Part shown: one piece after another, positions 9,882 to 19,219 of the stretch
Layout of the letters: each line of letters begins with the position of its first letter
How positions within the stretch are numbered: position 1 is the first letter of the stretch
From: Burkholderiales bacterium RIFCSPHIGHO2_01_FULL_63_240
GTDB taxonomy: Bacteria; Pseudomonadota; Gammaproteobacteria; Burkholderiales; Burkholderiaceae_C
Assembly: GCA_001770725.1 (NCBI GenBank)
Contig: MERU01000013.1
Span: 1 to 64,000 of the forward strand
Direction: 5' to 3'
DNA length: 64,000 bases
The notes under the pieces: model-generated
What the model saw: only the letters and a program-made list of their open reading frames with translations
Told to the model about the DNA's origin: nothing
Database searches by the model: none
Program-made: the position numbers and the translations under genes

Positions 9882-11858
9882 TCAACGCTGCCAGAAGCGC
9901 ATCACCGAGGCCGGGACCTCGTACTGACGGCGGTTGAGGATGACGCCGTCGACACGGCGGAAGGCGGTGCGCAGCATGCCCAGGGCGTTTTCCACCACGG
10001 GCACGATGCTGGTGCGGGCCTCGACGACCAGCACGATCAGGTCGGCGTGGCGCAGGCGCACGAAGGCCGACTGGCTGCTCAGCAGGTTGGAGCCATTCAT
10101 CAGCACCACCTCGCCTGGCTGCACCCGAGCGTCGTCGGGGTTGACGCGCACCGTCAGGCCCAGCGCCTGCAACTGCATCACCATGTGCATGATCAGGAAG
10201 CTCACGCCTTCGCCCTTGCGCGACGAGGCCAGGCCGACGATCAGGCCCTTGTCCCGGATGCGGTCCATCGGCAAGGTGCCGACGATGCGCAGCAAGCTGG
10301 CGTGGAACTCGTTGTCCTCTTCACCCGGCTTGACGTCCTTGACCGTGCCCCAAAGCGGCACGCCAAAGCGTGCCTCGATGCGGCCACCGTCGTGGATGCG
10401 CTGGTCGAGCATGGCGCTGATGTAGACCGTCAGCAGGCCCACCATGGCACCGGCCGGCAGCGCGAGGATGAGCAGCAGCAGGCTCTTGGGGCTGGAGCGG
10501 CTGGGGTTGAACGAAGCGGCCTGGATGACGGCGATGTTGTTGATGCGGCTGTCGTCCAGCGCCTGGTCGATGCGGGCCTTCTCCAGGCTGTCGAGGTAGA
10601 GCAGGCGCGACTTCTCGGCCACCTGCAAGGACTGCTCCAGGCGGGCCAGCTCAGGCTCCTGGCTGAGCACGCGGGCGCGCGCCTTGCCCAGGGTTTCGAG
10701 CTCGCGTTCGATCGAGGCGGTCAAGGAGCGCAGCTCCTGCAGGCGCATCGACTTCTCAAGCTGGTTGCGCTCGAGCAGCACACCCAGTTCATTGGGCGTG
10801 CGCTTTTCGGCGCGCTGGGTGTTGCGCTCCTCGGCCTTGAGCTGGGCCTCGACGGCGGCGATGCTCTCGTTGATGGCCAGCAGCGCTGGCGCGCCTTCCT
10901 TGTAGACGCGCAAGGCATCGGTGCGCTGGCGCTTGAGCTCGGCGAGCTGGGCCGACATCGCGATCCATGCGGGGCTCAGGCCCACCTCGCGTTCGGCCAC
11001 CACCTCGCGCTTCATGCGGCCCGCCTGGTTGGTGGCGAAGGCCACGCCATGTTCGATGGCGTTCTTCTCGGACTGGGCCTCGGCCTGGCGGTCGCGCAGC
11101 TCGTTGATGCGCTTGGTCAGAGCGGTCAGGCGCTCTTCGGCGCTGACGCCGTCGATGGCGGCCAGGCGCGTGCGCATCTGCTCCTTCAGCGACTCGATCT
11201 GCTGGTCGGCGCCACGCACCTTGCCGTCGTAGAACGGCACCAGGCTCTTGCGGCCCAGCACGTTGGTGCGCTCATCGGTGTAGACCTTGATCCAGGTCTG
11301 CATGATGCGCTGCGCAGTCTGCGGGTCGTCCCAGGTGAAGCTGAGCTCCATCACGTTGGAGCCGATGCCATGGCTGACCTTGAACTTGCTGGCCAGCTTG
11401 GCGGCCAGGCGATCTTCCGGGCTCTGGGCCTCGGTCAGACCCAACATGACGGTGACGGCGCGCATGCCATCGATGACAGCCTGCACACCCTTCTTGAGCG
11501 CGATCTTGATTTGCGCCTTCCAGCCCTCGGGCGCGGGCATGCCAGCCACCTCGGCCAGGTACAGCCGCGCCACCTGGTTGACCACCGGATCGCCCGTGAG
11601 CATCTTCTCGTCGTCGACGATGGGGTCGCGCTGCGTGGCGTAAGGCGTGTAGGCCTGGCGCTCGCCCACGTCCAGCGGCACGGTGACGTTTTCGCGGCCC
11701 GCGCGCACCAGCAGGCGGGCCTCGGAGGTGTAGCTCGGTGGCCAGAAGAAGGCGCCGGCCACGATGAGCAGCGCGGTCACGGCCATCGCCACCACGAAGG
11801 TGCGGCGGAAGATGTAGTACAGGCGGACGATGTCGCGCGAGGAGCGGATGTCGATCAT
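9882..11858 (-). CDS. Wzz/Wzc-type polysaccharide co-polymerase with degenerate kinase domain
   Basis: A 658-residue inner-membrane protein controlling chain length and export. The N-terminal Wzz part has a membrane helix (about residues 19-40, VVAMAVTALLIVAGAFFW) followed by YTSEARLLVRAG; residues about 200-420 are long coiled coils; a second membrane helix lies near 460-485 (LLLLILALPAGAMVGLLTVY). The C-terminal 150 residues look like a BY-kinase remnant: the Walker A position reads SSRKGEGVSF, where the lysine of GxGKS/T is replaced by valine, no Walker A-prime aspartate pattern is seen, and there is no tyrosine cluster at the end. It probably works as a PCP scaffold without kinase activity. 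It is next to the Wza-like gene. Confidence 0.85.
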   Translation of the reverse strand: MIDIRSSRDIVRLYYIFRRTFVVAMAVTALLIVAGAFFWPPSYTSEARLLVRAGRENVTVPLDVGERQAYTPYATQRDPIVDDEKMLTGDPVVNQVARLYLAEVAGMPAPEGWKAQIKIALKKGVQAVIDGMRAVTVMLGLTEAQSPEDRLAAKLASKFKVSHGIGSNVMELSFTWDDPQTAQRIMQTWIKVYTDERTNVLGRKSLVPFYDGKVRGADQQIESLKEQMRTRLAAIDGVSAEERLTALTKRINELRDRQAEAQSEKNAIEHGVAFATNQAGRMKREVVAEREVGLSPAWIAMSAQLAELKRQRTDALRVYKEGAPALLAINESIAAVEAQLKAEERNTQRAEKRTPNELGVLLERNQLEKSMRLQELRSLTASIERELETLGKARARVLSQEPELARLEQSLQVAEKSRLLYLDSLEKARIDQALDDSRINNIAVIQAASFNPSRSSPKSLLLLILALPAGAMVGLLTVYISAMLDQRIHDGGRIEARFGVPLWGTVKDVKPGEEDNEFHASLLRIVGTLPMDRIRDKGLIVGLASSRKGEGVSFLIMHMVMQLQALGLTVRVNPDDARVQPGEVVLMNGSNLLSSQSAFVRLRHADLIVLVVEARTSIVPVVENALGMLRTAFRRVDGVILNRRQYEVPASVMRFWQR

Positions 11859-11870
11859 GTGGGCCGGGCC

Positions 11871-12650
11871 TTACTTCAGGCTGGTTTCGCTCTTGACGCG
11901 GCTTTCACCCCAGGTGTAGCCGATCCCCAGCGAACGAGAGAAAGGCAGGATCTGGTTGATGTAGACCTCGACGCCGTCGCCCACGTTGCCGGCGGTCGAC
12001 TTGGGCACGAAGAGGATGTCGCCGCGCCGCAGCGACAGGTTCGGCGTGGCCGCGTCACCCGACTGATTCTGCAGGATGCGGCTCATGTCGATGAAATAGA
12101 GCTGGTAGCGCTGGGCCTGGTTCAGGCGCAACAAGGCGACGTGCGTGGGGTCGGCCACGGGCAGGAGGCCCCCGACCGCGAACAGGCCCTGCTCCAGCGT
12201 GGCGATCGCATTGATGTCGATGGCGCCTGGCACGCGCACGGCCCCGCCAATGACCACCTTGCTGCTTGGCGATGACACGATGTTGACGGTCACGCCAGGC
12301 TGCCGGTAGTAGACATCGAGCTTGGCGGAGATCTCGGTGGCGAGTTCGTCGGGCGTCTTGCCTGCGGCTTCGATGCGCCCGGCGAAGCGAAAGGAGAAAC
12401 TGCCGTCCGGGCGCACCAGGTAGAGCTGGGTCTGGCTGTCTTCGACCAGGTTGCGCAAGTCCATGGCCGGGTCCTGTGCGTCACGCACGATGCGCAGCGT
12501 GTCGCCAGCCTGCACGCGCGTGGGCTCCTTGGCCATGGCGGCCAGGTCTTCGGCGGTCAGGTATCGCACCTCCTCGGAGGGCTGCAGGTTCCCCATCGGG
12601 GTGCAGGCCGCCAGCAGGCAACTGGACAGAACCAGGGCAATGCGCTTCAT
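11871..12650 (-). CDS. Wza-like outer-membrane polysaccharide export lipoprotein
   Basis: A 259-residue lipoprotein: MKRIALVLSSCLLAACTP gives a lipobox LAAC with the lipidated cysteine at residue 16. The Poly_export domain follows (VQAGDTLRIVRDAQDP to YYRQPGVTVNIVSSPSSKV), then an SLBB-type beta-grasp domain (IGGAVRVPGAIDINAIATLEQ) and a C-terminal segment. It would form the outer-membrane channel that works with the co-polymerase encoded 12 bases downstream. The start at 12650 is preferred over an upstream in-frame alternative because only it gives a clean signal peptide. Confidence 0.9.
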   Translation of the reverse strand: MKRIALVLSSCLLAACTPMGNLQPSEEVRYLTAEDLAAMAKEPTRVQAGDTLRIVRDAQDPAMDLRNLVEDSQTQLYLVRPDGSFSFRFAGRIEAAGKTPDELATEISAKLDVYYRQPGVTVNIVSSPSSKVVIGGAVRVPGAIDINAIATLEQGLFAVGGLLPVADPTHVALLRLNQAQRYQLYFIDMSRILQNQSGDAATPNLSLRRGDILFVPKSTAGNVGDGVEVYINQILPFSRSLGIGYTWGESRVKSETSLK

Positions 12651-12706
12651 GTCGAACAGCGTACGAAAAGGACGGAAGCCAGCCCCGAAAGGGCCGGCCA
12701 GGACGA

Positions 12707-13633
12707 TCACACCTGGGCGTCAGAGCGAGAGCCCACCCCGTGCTCGATGACTTGCCGCCGCCACTTCAGGTAGGCCGACTTCATCTTCGAGCGGTGAGGT
12801 CGGCGCACCCAGGGCACCCCGAACTTGGTGAAGAAGCGCACCATGCTGCGCAGGTGGGTCTGCCCCGAAGTGGACCAGATGCCCGCCTGGCTGTGACGCT
12901 GGTGTTCATGCACCAACTCCACCTCCGGCACGGCCATGACCTGCCACCCCTTGACCCACATGCGCGCGCAGAGATCGACCTCTTCGAAGTAGAGGAAGTA
13001 TCCCTCATCCATGCGCCCGACCTCGTCGAAAGCCGTGCGCCGCACGACGAAACCCGTTCCCATCACCCAGTCGGCCTGGAAGGGCCCGCCCCGCCAGTTG
13101 CGCTTGAGCAGGTGGGTGTTGACCAAGCCGCGCATCGGGGCGAGCTGCCCCAGGGGTGTGCGCCGCACCAGGATGTCCAGCAAGGAATAGAAGCGGCGCG
13201 CCGAATACTGCAGGGTCCCGTCCGGGTTGATCAACTTGAGCCCGGCCACACCCAGGTTCGGCGTCTGGGCAAACAGGCGCTGGATGACAGGCACCTGATT
13301 GACGAGGAAGTAGGTGTCGGGGTTGAGCACCAGGACCAGGTCGGTGCTCAACGCGGCAACGCCAATGTTGACCCCCGCACCGAAGCCGCCGTTGCGCGGC
13401 GAGAGGATCAAGCCCACCCCTGCGGGCAGGCTGCTCTTGAGGCGCTGACCGGAGCCGTCCGGCGAGAGGTTGTCCACCACACAGATCTGCTCGGGCGCCG
13501 CGATGCCGTGAGTCAGCAGCGATCGGACGCATTGGAGCGTCAGATCCTCGGTGTTGTAGTTGACGATCACGACCCCTAGCGAGAGGGCCGCAGGAGCGTG
13601 AGCGGTCACGGTGGGGGTCCGGTGGGGCAGCAT
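12707..13633 (-). CDS. Family 2 glycosyltransferase
   Basis: A 308-residue GT-A enzyme: SLGVVIVNYNTEDLTLQCVR is the GT2 opening, DNLSPDGSG binds the nucleotide, and LVLNPDTYF contains the metal-binding acidic motif (the DxD equivalent in rhamnosyltransferase-like GT2 proteins). GTGFVVRRTAFDEVGRMDE and YFEEVDLCAR complete the catalytic site. It is the first gene of the leftward polysaccharide locus, 56 bases ahead of the Wza-like gene, and may transfer rhamnose or a similar sugar. The start is uncertain: ATG at 13633 gives 308 residues, and a GTG ten codons in is also possible; neither has a strong ribosome binding site. Confidence 0.86.
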   Translation of the reverse strand: MLPHRTPTVTAHAPAALSLGVVIVNYNTEDLTLQCVRSLLTHGIAAPEQICVVDNLSPDGSGQRLKSSLPAGVGLILSPRNGGFGAGVNIGVAALSTDLVLVLNPDTYFLVNQVPVIQRLFAQTPNLGVAGLKLINPDGTLQYSARRFYSLLDILVRRTPLGQLAPMRGLVNTHLLKRNWRGGPFQADWVMGTGFVVRRTAFDEVGRMDEGYFLYFEEVDLCARMWVKGWQVMAVPEVELVHEHQRHSQAGIWSTSGQTHLRSMVRFFTKFGVPWVRRPHRSKMKSAYLKWRRQVIEHGVGSRSDAQV

Positions 13634-13901
13634 CTGGCGGTCATGGAAGAGGTGGGGGACACAAGGGATGAACCGCGTCGCCCTGCACTCACCCATTGGC
13701 GGGTGACCGCAGTGTCTCAGAGGCTTAACGCTCCGCGTAATCCCGAACATGGGTGGCGGCAGGGTTCTGACCACACAGACCACCTGTTCGTGTGGTCAAA
13801 GTCACACTTGACAGGGTTGGAACTGCGTCGACAAACGGGGGCATGCACCCTCAGGCTCAGGCAGAATCGAGCGCTCGCATCACACAGACACAGGGAAGAA
13901 C

Positions 13902-14567
13902 ATGCGCAAAACCATGCTGGCAGCCTGTCTGCTGTCCTCGTTCGTCGCCACCGCTGGCGCCCAATCGTCCGAAGCCGCCTACTCGCCCACGGGGCTGCGC
14001 CCGTTCATCGGCGTGGGCCTGGCTGCGGGTGGCGATACGTTGCTGCGCGTGCAGGAAACGGTAGGTGGCAACAGCACCGGCAAACAAAGCAACATCCGCG
14101 CGGGTGATGGCCTGGACTTGCGCCTGGGCCTGAGCCTGCGCCTGAGCAACCTGCCCTTGAGCCTGCAGACCGCCGTGGCGTACCACAACGACCAGACCAA
14201 CGGGATCGACAACACCAAGTACCGTTTTCGCCGCATCCCCGTCGAGGCCACTTTGCTGTGGCACGCCACGGACCGGGCCCGCATTGGCTTTGGCGTGCGC
14301 AAGTCCACCCAGCCAACGGTCAAGATCGACAACGGCATCCGCCAAGGCACCCGCGTCAATGCAAAGATCGACATGAAGGCCAGCACCGGCTTCATCCTTG
14401 AGGGAGAGTATGCGGTGACCCCCGGCTGGAGCCTCAAGGGTCGCTACGTGTTTGAAACGTTCCGCCCCAAGGATCCCGATGGCCTTGCAAGCGATTTTCT
14501 GGAGAACGGTGGGGACAAGGTCAAGGGTGACCATTTCGCCATCCAAAGCGTCTGGTACCTGAACTGA
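13902..14567 (+). CDS. Outer-membrane beta-barrel protein
   Basis: A 221-residue exported protein: signal peptide MRKTMLAACLLSSFVATAGA with a predicted cut before QSSEAA. The remainder alternates polar and hydrophobic residues in amphipathic strands (LDLRLGLSLRLSNLPLSLQ, GFILEGEYAVTPGWSLKGRY) and ends in FAIQSVWYLN; strand-rich small barrels of the OmpW/opacity type look like this. AGGGAAGAAC precedes the ATG. It is divergent from the polysaccharide locus, with a 268-base intergenic region between. No specific function is recognisable. Confidence 0.65.
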   Translation: MRKTMLAACLLSSFVATAGAQSSEAAYSPTGLRPFIGVGLAAGGDTLLRVQETVGGNSTGKQSNIRAGDGLDLRLGLSLRLSNLPLSLQTAVAYHNDQTNGIDNTKYRFRRIPVEATLLWHATDRARIGFGVRKSTQPTVKIDNGIRQGTRVNAKIDMKASTGFILEGEYAVTPGWSLKGRYVFETFRPKDPDGLASDFLENGGDKVKGDHFAIQSVWYLN

Positions 14568-14619
14568 GCAGGATGGGTCAGCGGTCCGAGGCAAAGCGCT
14601 GCGGCCGCAGGGCCACCCG

Positions 14620-15408
14620 TCAGGCCAAGCCCCAGTCCAGCGCCTGACCGCGTTCGCGCCAGAAGGCCGCCGCACGCCCGAAGTGCCCGTTGCCCACGAA
14701 GGGCAGCGGCCCGCGTGTGGCCGACAAGGGGGAGGGATGGTTGCTTTGCAGCACCAGCAGGTCGTCAAGCGACTGCCCCGACGCGCGCCGCGCGGCTTCG
14801 AGCAGCGGCGCCTTGCGCTGGGCGTGCGCGCCCCACAGCATGACCACCCGGGGGCCGGCGTCGGCCACCACGGCCTGAGCCAGCGCATCGGTCAGCAGCT
14901 CCCAGCCCCAGCCAGCGTGGCTGCCCGCCTCACCGGCCTGCACCGTCAGCGCGGTGTTGAGCAGCAGCACGCCGCGCTCGGCCCAGCTTTGCAGGCAGCC
15001 ATGGGCGGGCGCCGACAGGCCCAGCTCGCGCTGGATCTCCTTGCGGATGTTGCGCAGGCTGGGCGGGATGGCCACCCCGGGGCGCACCGAGAACGCCAGG
15101 CCATGGGCCTGACCGGGGCCGTGGTACGGGTCCTGGCCGAGGACGAGCACCTTCACGTCGGCGCGCCGCGTCAGGTGCAGGGCGTTGAAGACCTCGTCGG
15201 GGTAGATGACCGCACCGCTGGCGCGCGCGGCGTCCACGCGATCGATCAAGGCCCGGCCCTGGGGGCTGGCGCGAAAGGCATCGGTCAGCGGTCGCCAGTC
15301 AGGTGGCACCGCGTCGAACAGCTCATCGAGCGAGCGCGAAAGCGCCGGCGCCGATGCTTCGGCGAAGAGATCAGGCACGTCAGTTGAACAGCTGGGACAA
15401 CGCGGCAC
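14620..15408 (-). CDS. ung: Uracil-DNA glycosylase, family 1
   Basis: Removes uracil from DNA as the first step of base-excision repair in the cytoplasm. GQDPYHG at about residues 91-97 carries the catalytic aspartate, [11 protein letters not shown] is the Ser-Pro compression loop, LLLNTALTV holds the uracil-specific asparagine, and [10 protein letters not shown] (about 226) the catalytic histidine loop. Starts are ambiguous: GTG at 15408 overlaps the end of trpC by 29 bases, and GTG at 15378 lies just after the trpC stop and would remove the unusual [10 protein letters not shown] tip. Neither has a clear ribosome binding site. The overlap suggests read-through translation from trpC. Confidence 0.95.
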   Translation of the reverse strand: MPRCPSCSTDVPDLFAEASAPALSRSLDELFDAVPPDWRPLTDAFRASPQGRALIDRVDAARASGAVIYPDEVFNALHLTRRADVKVLVLGQDPYHGPGQAHGLAFSVRPGVAIPPSLRNIRKEIQRELGLSAPAHGCLQSWAERGVLLLNTALTVQAGEAGSHAGWGWELLTDALAQAVVADAGPRVVMLWGAHAQRKAPLLEAARRASGQSLDDLLVLQSNHPSPLSATRGPLPFVGNGHFGRAAAFWRERGQALDWGLA

Positions 15409-16180
15409 CCGGATCAGGCTGGCGCATGAAGGCCTCGCCCACCAGGAAGGCGTGCACGTCGGCGGCGCGCATGCGCTGCACGTCCGCGGGGCCCAGGATG
15501 CCGGACTCGGTCACCAGCAGGCGGTCGGCAGGCACGCGCGGCAGCAGGCCCAGCGTGGTCTCGAGCGTGACCTCGAAGGTGCGCAGGTTGCGGTTGTTGA
15601 TGCCGACCAGCGGAGTCTTGAGCTGGAGGGCCCGGTCGAGCTCCTGGCCATCGTGCACCTCAACGAGCACGGCCATGCCCAGCTCGTGCGCCAGGGCTTC
15701 GAGGTCGCGCATCTGCGCATCGTCAAGGCAGGCGGCGATCAGGAGGATGCAGTCGGCGCCCATGGCCCGCGCGTCGTAGACCTGGAAGGCGTCGACCATG
15801 AAGTCCTTGCGCAGCACGGGCAGGGCGCAGGCTTGGCGGGCTTGCTTCAGGTAGGCCTCACAGCCCTGGAAGAAGCGTTCGTCCGTCAGCACGCTCAGGC
15901 AGGCGGCGCCATGCTGCGCGTAGCTGCGCGCGATCTCGGCCGGCACGAAGTGTTCGCGCAGCACGCCCTTGCTGGGGCTGGCCTTCTTGACCTCGGCGAT
16001 GACGGCGGCCTGACCTGCGGCCACCTTGGCGCGCAAGGCGCCGGTGAAATCGCGCACGTCGCTCAGCTCGCGGTTGCGCTGTTCGGCTTGCGCGCGCACG
16101 TCGGCCAGGGAGCGGGTCTTGAGCGCCAGCGCGATCTCTTCGTGCTTGACGGCGACGATCTTCTGCAGGATGTCGGACAT
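15380..16180 (-). CDS. trpC: Indole-3-glycerol-phosphate synthase
   Basis: 266 residues, cytoplasmic (beta/alpha)8 barrel that closes the indole ring from CdRP in tryptophan synthesis. Family motifs: the N-terminal [17 protein letters not shown] helix, [15 protein letters not shown] with the catalytic lysine, [50 protein letters not shown] and LVTESGI for the phosphate and product contacts. Length is normal for the stand-alone enzyme. It follows trpD closely (30-base gap) and leads into ung. Confidence 0.97.
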   Translation of the reverse strand: MSDILQKIVAVKHEEIALALKTRSLADVRAQAEQRNRELSDVRDFTGALRAKVAAGQAAVIAEVKKASPSKGVLREHFVPAEIARSYAQHGAACLSVLTDERFFQGCEAYLKQARQACALPVLRKDFMVDAFQVYDARAMGADCILLIAACLDDAQMRDLEALAHELGMAVLVEVHDGQELDRALQLKTPLVGINNRNLRTFEVTLETTLGLLPRVPADRLLVTESGILGPADVQRMRAADVHAFLVGEAFMRQPDPGAALSQLFN

Positions 16181-16210
16181 GGTGGTTCTTTCAGGGGCTC
16201 GGGCCGGCGT

Positions 16211-17254
16211 TCAGGACTGTGCTTGGGCCAGGCGCTGCGTGGCCCGCACGAACTGCTCGAGCTTGTCGGCGGCCCGACCCGAGGCCAGGGCCTCGCGGGC
16301 GCGCTCGATGCCATCGGCCAGGCTGCCGGCCACATCGGCGGCGTACAGGGCGGCACCGGCGTTCATCAGCACGATGTCGCGCGCGGGGCCGGGCTCGTTG
16401 GCCAGCACGCGCTGCAGCACGGCCTGCGACATCTCGCGCGTCTGGGCCTTGAGCATGGAGCCGTCGTGCTCGGCGATGCCGAACTGGCCGGGGTGGATGC
16501 GGTACTCGCGCACCTCGCCGTCTTTGAGCTCGGCCACCAGGGTGTCGCCGGCCAGGGTGATCTCGTCGAGGCCGTCGCTGCCGTGCACGACCAGCACGTG
16601 CTGGGAGCCCAGGCGCTGCAGCACGCGCGCCATGATGCCGACCAGGTCGGGGTGGAAGACGCCCATGAGCTGGTTGGGCGCGCCCGCCGGGTTGGTCAGC
16701 GGCCCCAGGATGTTGAACAGCGTGCGCACGCCCAGCTCCTTGCGCACCGGAGCGGCGTGCTTCATGGCGCCATGGTGGTTGGGCGCGAACATGAAGCCGA
16801 TGCCGGTCTCGGCCAGGGCCTGGGCGACGTTGGCGGGCTGCAGGTTGATGCCCACGCCCAGGGCTTCGAGCACGTCGGCGCTGCCGGTCGAGGACGACAC
16901 CGAACGCCCGCCGTGCTTGGCCACGCGGGCGCCGGCCGCGGCGGCCACGAACATGGCCGTGGTGCTGATGTTGAAGGTGTGGGCGCCGTCGCCACCGGTG
17001 CCGCACAGGTCGACCATGTGGCGCTTGTCATCGACCTGCACCGGCGTGGCGAACTCGCGCATGACCTGGGCCGCGGCGGTGATCTCGCCCACCGTTTCCT
17101 TCTTGACGCGCAAGCCGGTGATGAAGGCCGCCATCGTCACGGGCGACATCTCGCCGCTCATGATGCGGCGCATCAGGCCCAGCATCTCGTCATGGAAGAT
17201 CTCGCGGTGCTCGATGACGCGCTGCAGCGCCTGCTGATCGGTGATCTGGGTCAT
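16211..17254 (-). CDS. trpD: Anthranilate phosphoribosyltransferase
   Basis: 347 residues, joins anthranilate to PRPP, the second committed step of tryptophan synthesis. The PRPP-binding glycine loop is [17 protein letters not shown] near residue 78, followed by [21 protein letters not shown] and the anthranilate-binding [38 protein letters not shown] is also typical. It starts 10 bases after trpG; the trio trpG-trpD-trpC is clearly one transcription unit. Confidence 0.97.
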   Translation of the reverse strand: MTQITDQQALQRVIEHREIFHDEMLGLMRRIMSGEMSPVTMAAFITGLRVKKETVGEITAAAQVMREFATPVQVDDKRHMVDLCGTGGDGAHTFNISTTAMFVAAAAGARVAKHGGRSVSSSTGSADVLEALGVGINLQPANVAQALAETGIGFMFAPNHHGAMKHAAPVRKELGVRTLFNILGPLTNPAGAPNQLMGVFHPDLVGIMARVLQRLGSQHVLVVHGSDGLDEITLAGDTLVAELKDGEVREYRIHPGQFGIAEHDGSMLKAQTREMSQAVLQRVLANEPGPARDIVLMNAGAALYAADVAGSLADGIERAREALASGRAADKLEQFVRATQRLAQAQS

Positions 17255-17264
17255 GGCGCCGCCC

Positions 17265-17849
17265 TCACATCTTCAGGAAGTTGGCCAGCATGGCGTGGCC
17301 GTGCTCGGTCAGGATGGACTCGGGGTGGAACTGCACGCCTTCCAGGGGCGCGAAGTTCGCATCGGTCAGCGAGCCCTTGTGGCGCACACCCATGATCTCG
17401 CCGTCTTCGGTCTCGGCCGAGATGTGCAGGCACTCGGGCAAGGTGGCGCGCTCGATGGCCAGCGAGTGGTAGCGGATCACGGTGAACTGCCTGGGCAGGC
17501 CGGCGAAGACGCCTTGTTCGTCGGTGGTGATGACGCTGGTCTTGCCGTGCATCTGCTCGCGGGCACGGATCACCTTGCCGCCCAGGGCGGCACCGATGCT
17601 CTGGTGGCCCAGGCACACGCCCAGGATGGGCAGCTGGCCGGCAAAACGCTGCAGCGCGGGCACGCAGACACCGGCTTCGGCGGGCGAGCAGGGACCGGGC
17701 GAGAGCACCAGGCGGTCGGGCTTCATGGCGGCGATCTCGTCGAGGGTGACCTCGTCGTTGCGCACCACCTTGACCTCTTCGCCCAATTCGCAGAAGTACT
17801 GCACCAGGTTGAAGGTGAAGCTGTCGTAGTTGTCGATCATCAGCAGCAT
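17265..17849 (-). CDS. trpG: Anthranilate synthase component II (glutamine amidotransferase)
   Basis: 194 residues, supplies ammonia from glutamine to Trp[20 protein letters not shown] is the classic opening; the catalytic triad is visible as [10 protein letters not shown] (cysteine) and [14 protein letters not shown] (histidine and glutamate), with [14 protein letters not shown] forming the oxyanion side. ATG 17849 is preferred over the TTG five codons upstream because AGGA lies 10 bases in front of it. It heads the trpGDC unit, separated from trpE by about 3.8 kb holding two unrelated genes. Confidence 0.97.
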   Translation of the reverse strand: MLLMIDNYDSFTFNLVQYFCELGEEVKVVRNDEVTLDEIAAMKPDRLVLSPGPCSPAEAGVCVPALQRFAGQLPILGVCLGHQSIGAALGGKVIRAREQMHGKTSVITTDEQGVFAGLPRQFTVIRYHSLAIERATLPECLHISAETEDGEIMGVRHKGSLTDANFAPLEGVQFHPESILTEHGHAMLANFLKM

Positions 17850-18088
17850 GAACGCATTCCTCAAAGCGGCTTTGGCGGCGGCGTGGCCCCTCGGCGTGAC
17901 TTCATGGGGTGGCTTTGTACCAGACCCCTCGCGGGCCCCCGTGTTGGATGGACCCTGGGTCAGGTGGCGGCGCCGGCGGGGAGGCGGCGCGCAGGGTCAG
18001 TCGATCGTGGATGGCGTCACCGCCACCAGCGGAGGCCCCCTTGGCTGAGGGTGATCGTGACCTGGGCTTGCTGCATGATCCGCATTCT

Positions 18089-19219
18089 ATGTCAGCTCCT
18101 ACCCCGCCTGTCACCCGCCCCGCAGCCCCCGCCGCCACCCTGCTGGGCCTGGAGCTCATGCGTTTTGTCTGCGCCCTGTCGGTGCTGCTGTGGCACTACC
18201 AGCACTTCTACGTGGTGGGACCGGTCACGGCCGATCTGGTGCACGACCACGCCGTGCAGCCCCTGGCCGCCTGGCTGGCGCCCTTCTACGGGCACGGCTG
18301 GCTGGGCGTGCAGGCCTTCTGGGCGCTGTCGGGCTTCATCTTCTTCTGGAAGTACGGACAGGCGGTGGCAGATGGCAAGGTGGCAGCTGGGCGCTTCGCC
18401 TGGCTGCGGTTTTCGCGCCTGTACCCGCTGCACCTGGTCACCCTGCTGGCCATGCTGCCGCTGATCGCCTGGTACCGGGCCCAAACCGGGCAGGACTACG
18501 TCTACACCCACAACGACGCCGAGCACTTCGTGCTGCAGCTCTTCCTGGCCAGCGACTGGGCGGGGCGCAGCGAGTGGTCGTTCAACGGGCCGATCTGGAG
18601 CATCTCCATCGAGGTGCTGGCCTATGGCGTGTTCTTCGCGCTCAGCCGCCTGGGCTGGGTGCGGCCCTGGCAGATCGGCGCGGTCATCGCGGCCACGGGC
18701 GCCATCTACGCGCTCAAGCTGACGCCGCACCCGCTGGTGCTGTGCCTGTTCTTCTTCTACCTGGGCGGGCTCACGCATGCGGCCTGGCGGTGGCTGCAGG
18801 CGGCTCCGGCGTCAACGCGCCGACTGGCTCACGCTGGCATGGCCGTGGCGGTGGTGCTGGGCACGGCGCTGGCCGCCACCGAGGTGTTGCGCCCGATGTT
18901 CTACGTGGCGCTGCTCACCCCGCTGGCGATGCTGGCCTTGCTGGCCGGGGTGCAACCCCGCTCCGAACGCATCGCCCGGGGCCTGACCACGCTGGGCCAC
19001 ACCACCTACGCCAGCTACCTGCTGCACTTCCCGCTGCAGTTGCTGGTGGCCAACCTCAGCGGGGTCGATCCGTCGCGGCTGCCGCTGCACTCGCCGGGGT
19101 GGTTGCTGGGCTACCTGGTGGCGACCTTCGGCCTGGCCGCGCTCACCTACCGCTGGCTTGAAGCCCCGGCCCAGGCGGCGCTGCGGCGTTGGTCAGACCA
19201 CCGTCGTGTGAAAGCCTGA
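18089..19219 (+). CDS. Acyltransferase 3 family membrane protein
   Basis: A 376-residue polytopic membrane protein with acyltransferase-3 hallmarks: ELMRFVCALSVLLWHYQHF in the first helix (histidine of the WHY motif), AFWALSGFIFFWKYG, and TYASYLLHFPLQLLVAN near the end. About ten membrane segments. It probably acylates a sugar or lipid on the periplasmic side. The start at 18089 was chosen because the frame upstream has low-complexity proline and alanine content. It stands alone on the plus strand inside the trp region, convergent with the GGDEF/EAL gene, and overlaps that gene's end by 27 bases. Substrate unknown. Confidence 0.82.
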   Translation: MSAPTPPVTRPAAPAATLLGLELMRFVCALSVLLWHYQHFYVVGPVTADLVHDHAVQPLAAWLAPFYGHGWLGVQAFWALSGFIFFWKYGQAVADGKVAAGRFAWLRFSRLYPLHLVTLLAMLPLIAWYRAQTGQDYVYTHNDAEHFVLQLFLASDWAGRSEWSFNGPIWSISIEVLAYGVFFALSRLGWVRPWQIGAVIAATGAIYALKLTPHPLVLCLFFFYLGGLTHAAWRWLQAAPASTRRLAHAGMAVAVVLGTALAATEVLRPMFYVALLTPLAMLALLAGVQPRSERIARGLTTLGHTTYASYLLHFPLQLLVANLSGVDPSRLPLHSPGWLLGYLVATFGLAALTYRWLEAPAQAALRRWSDHRRVKA

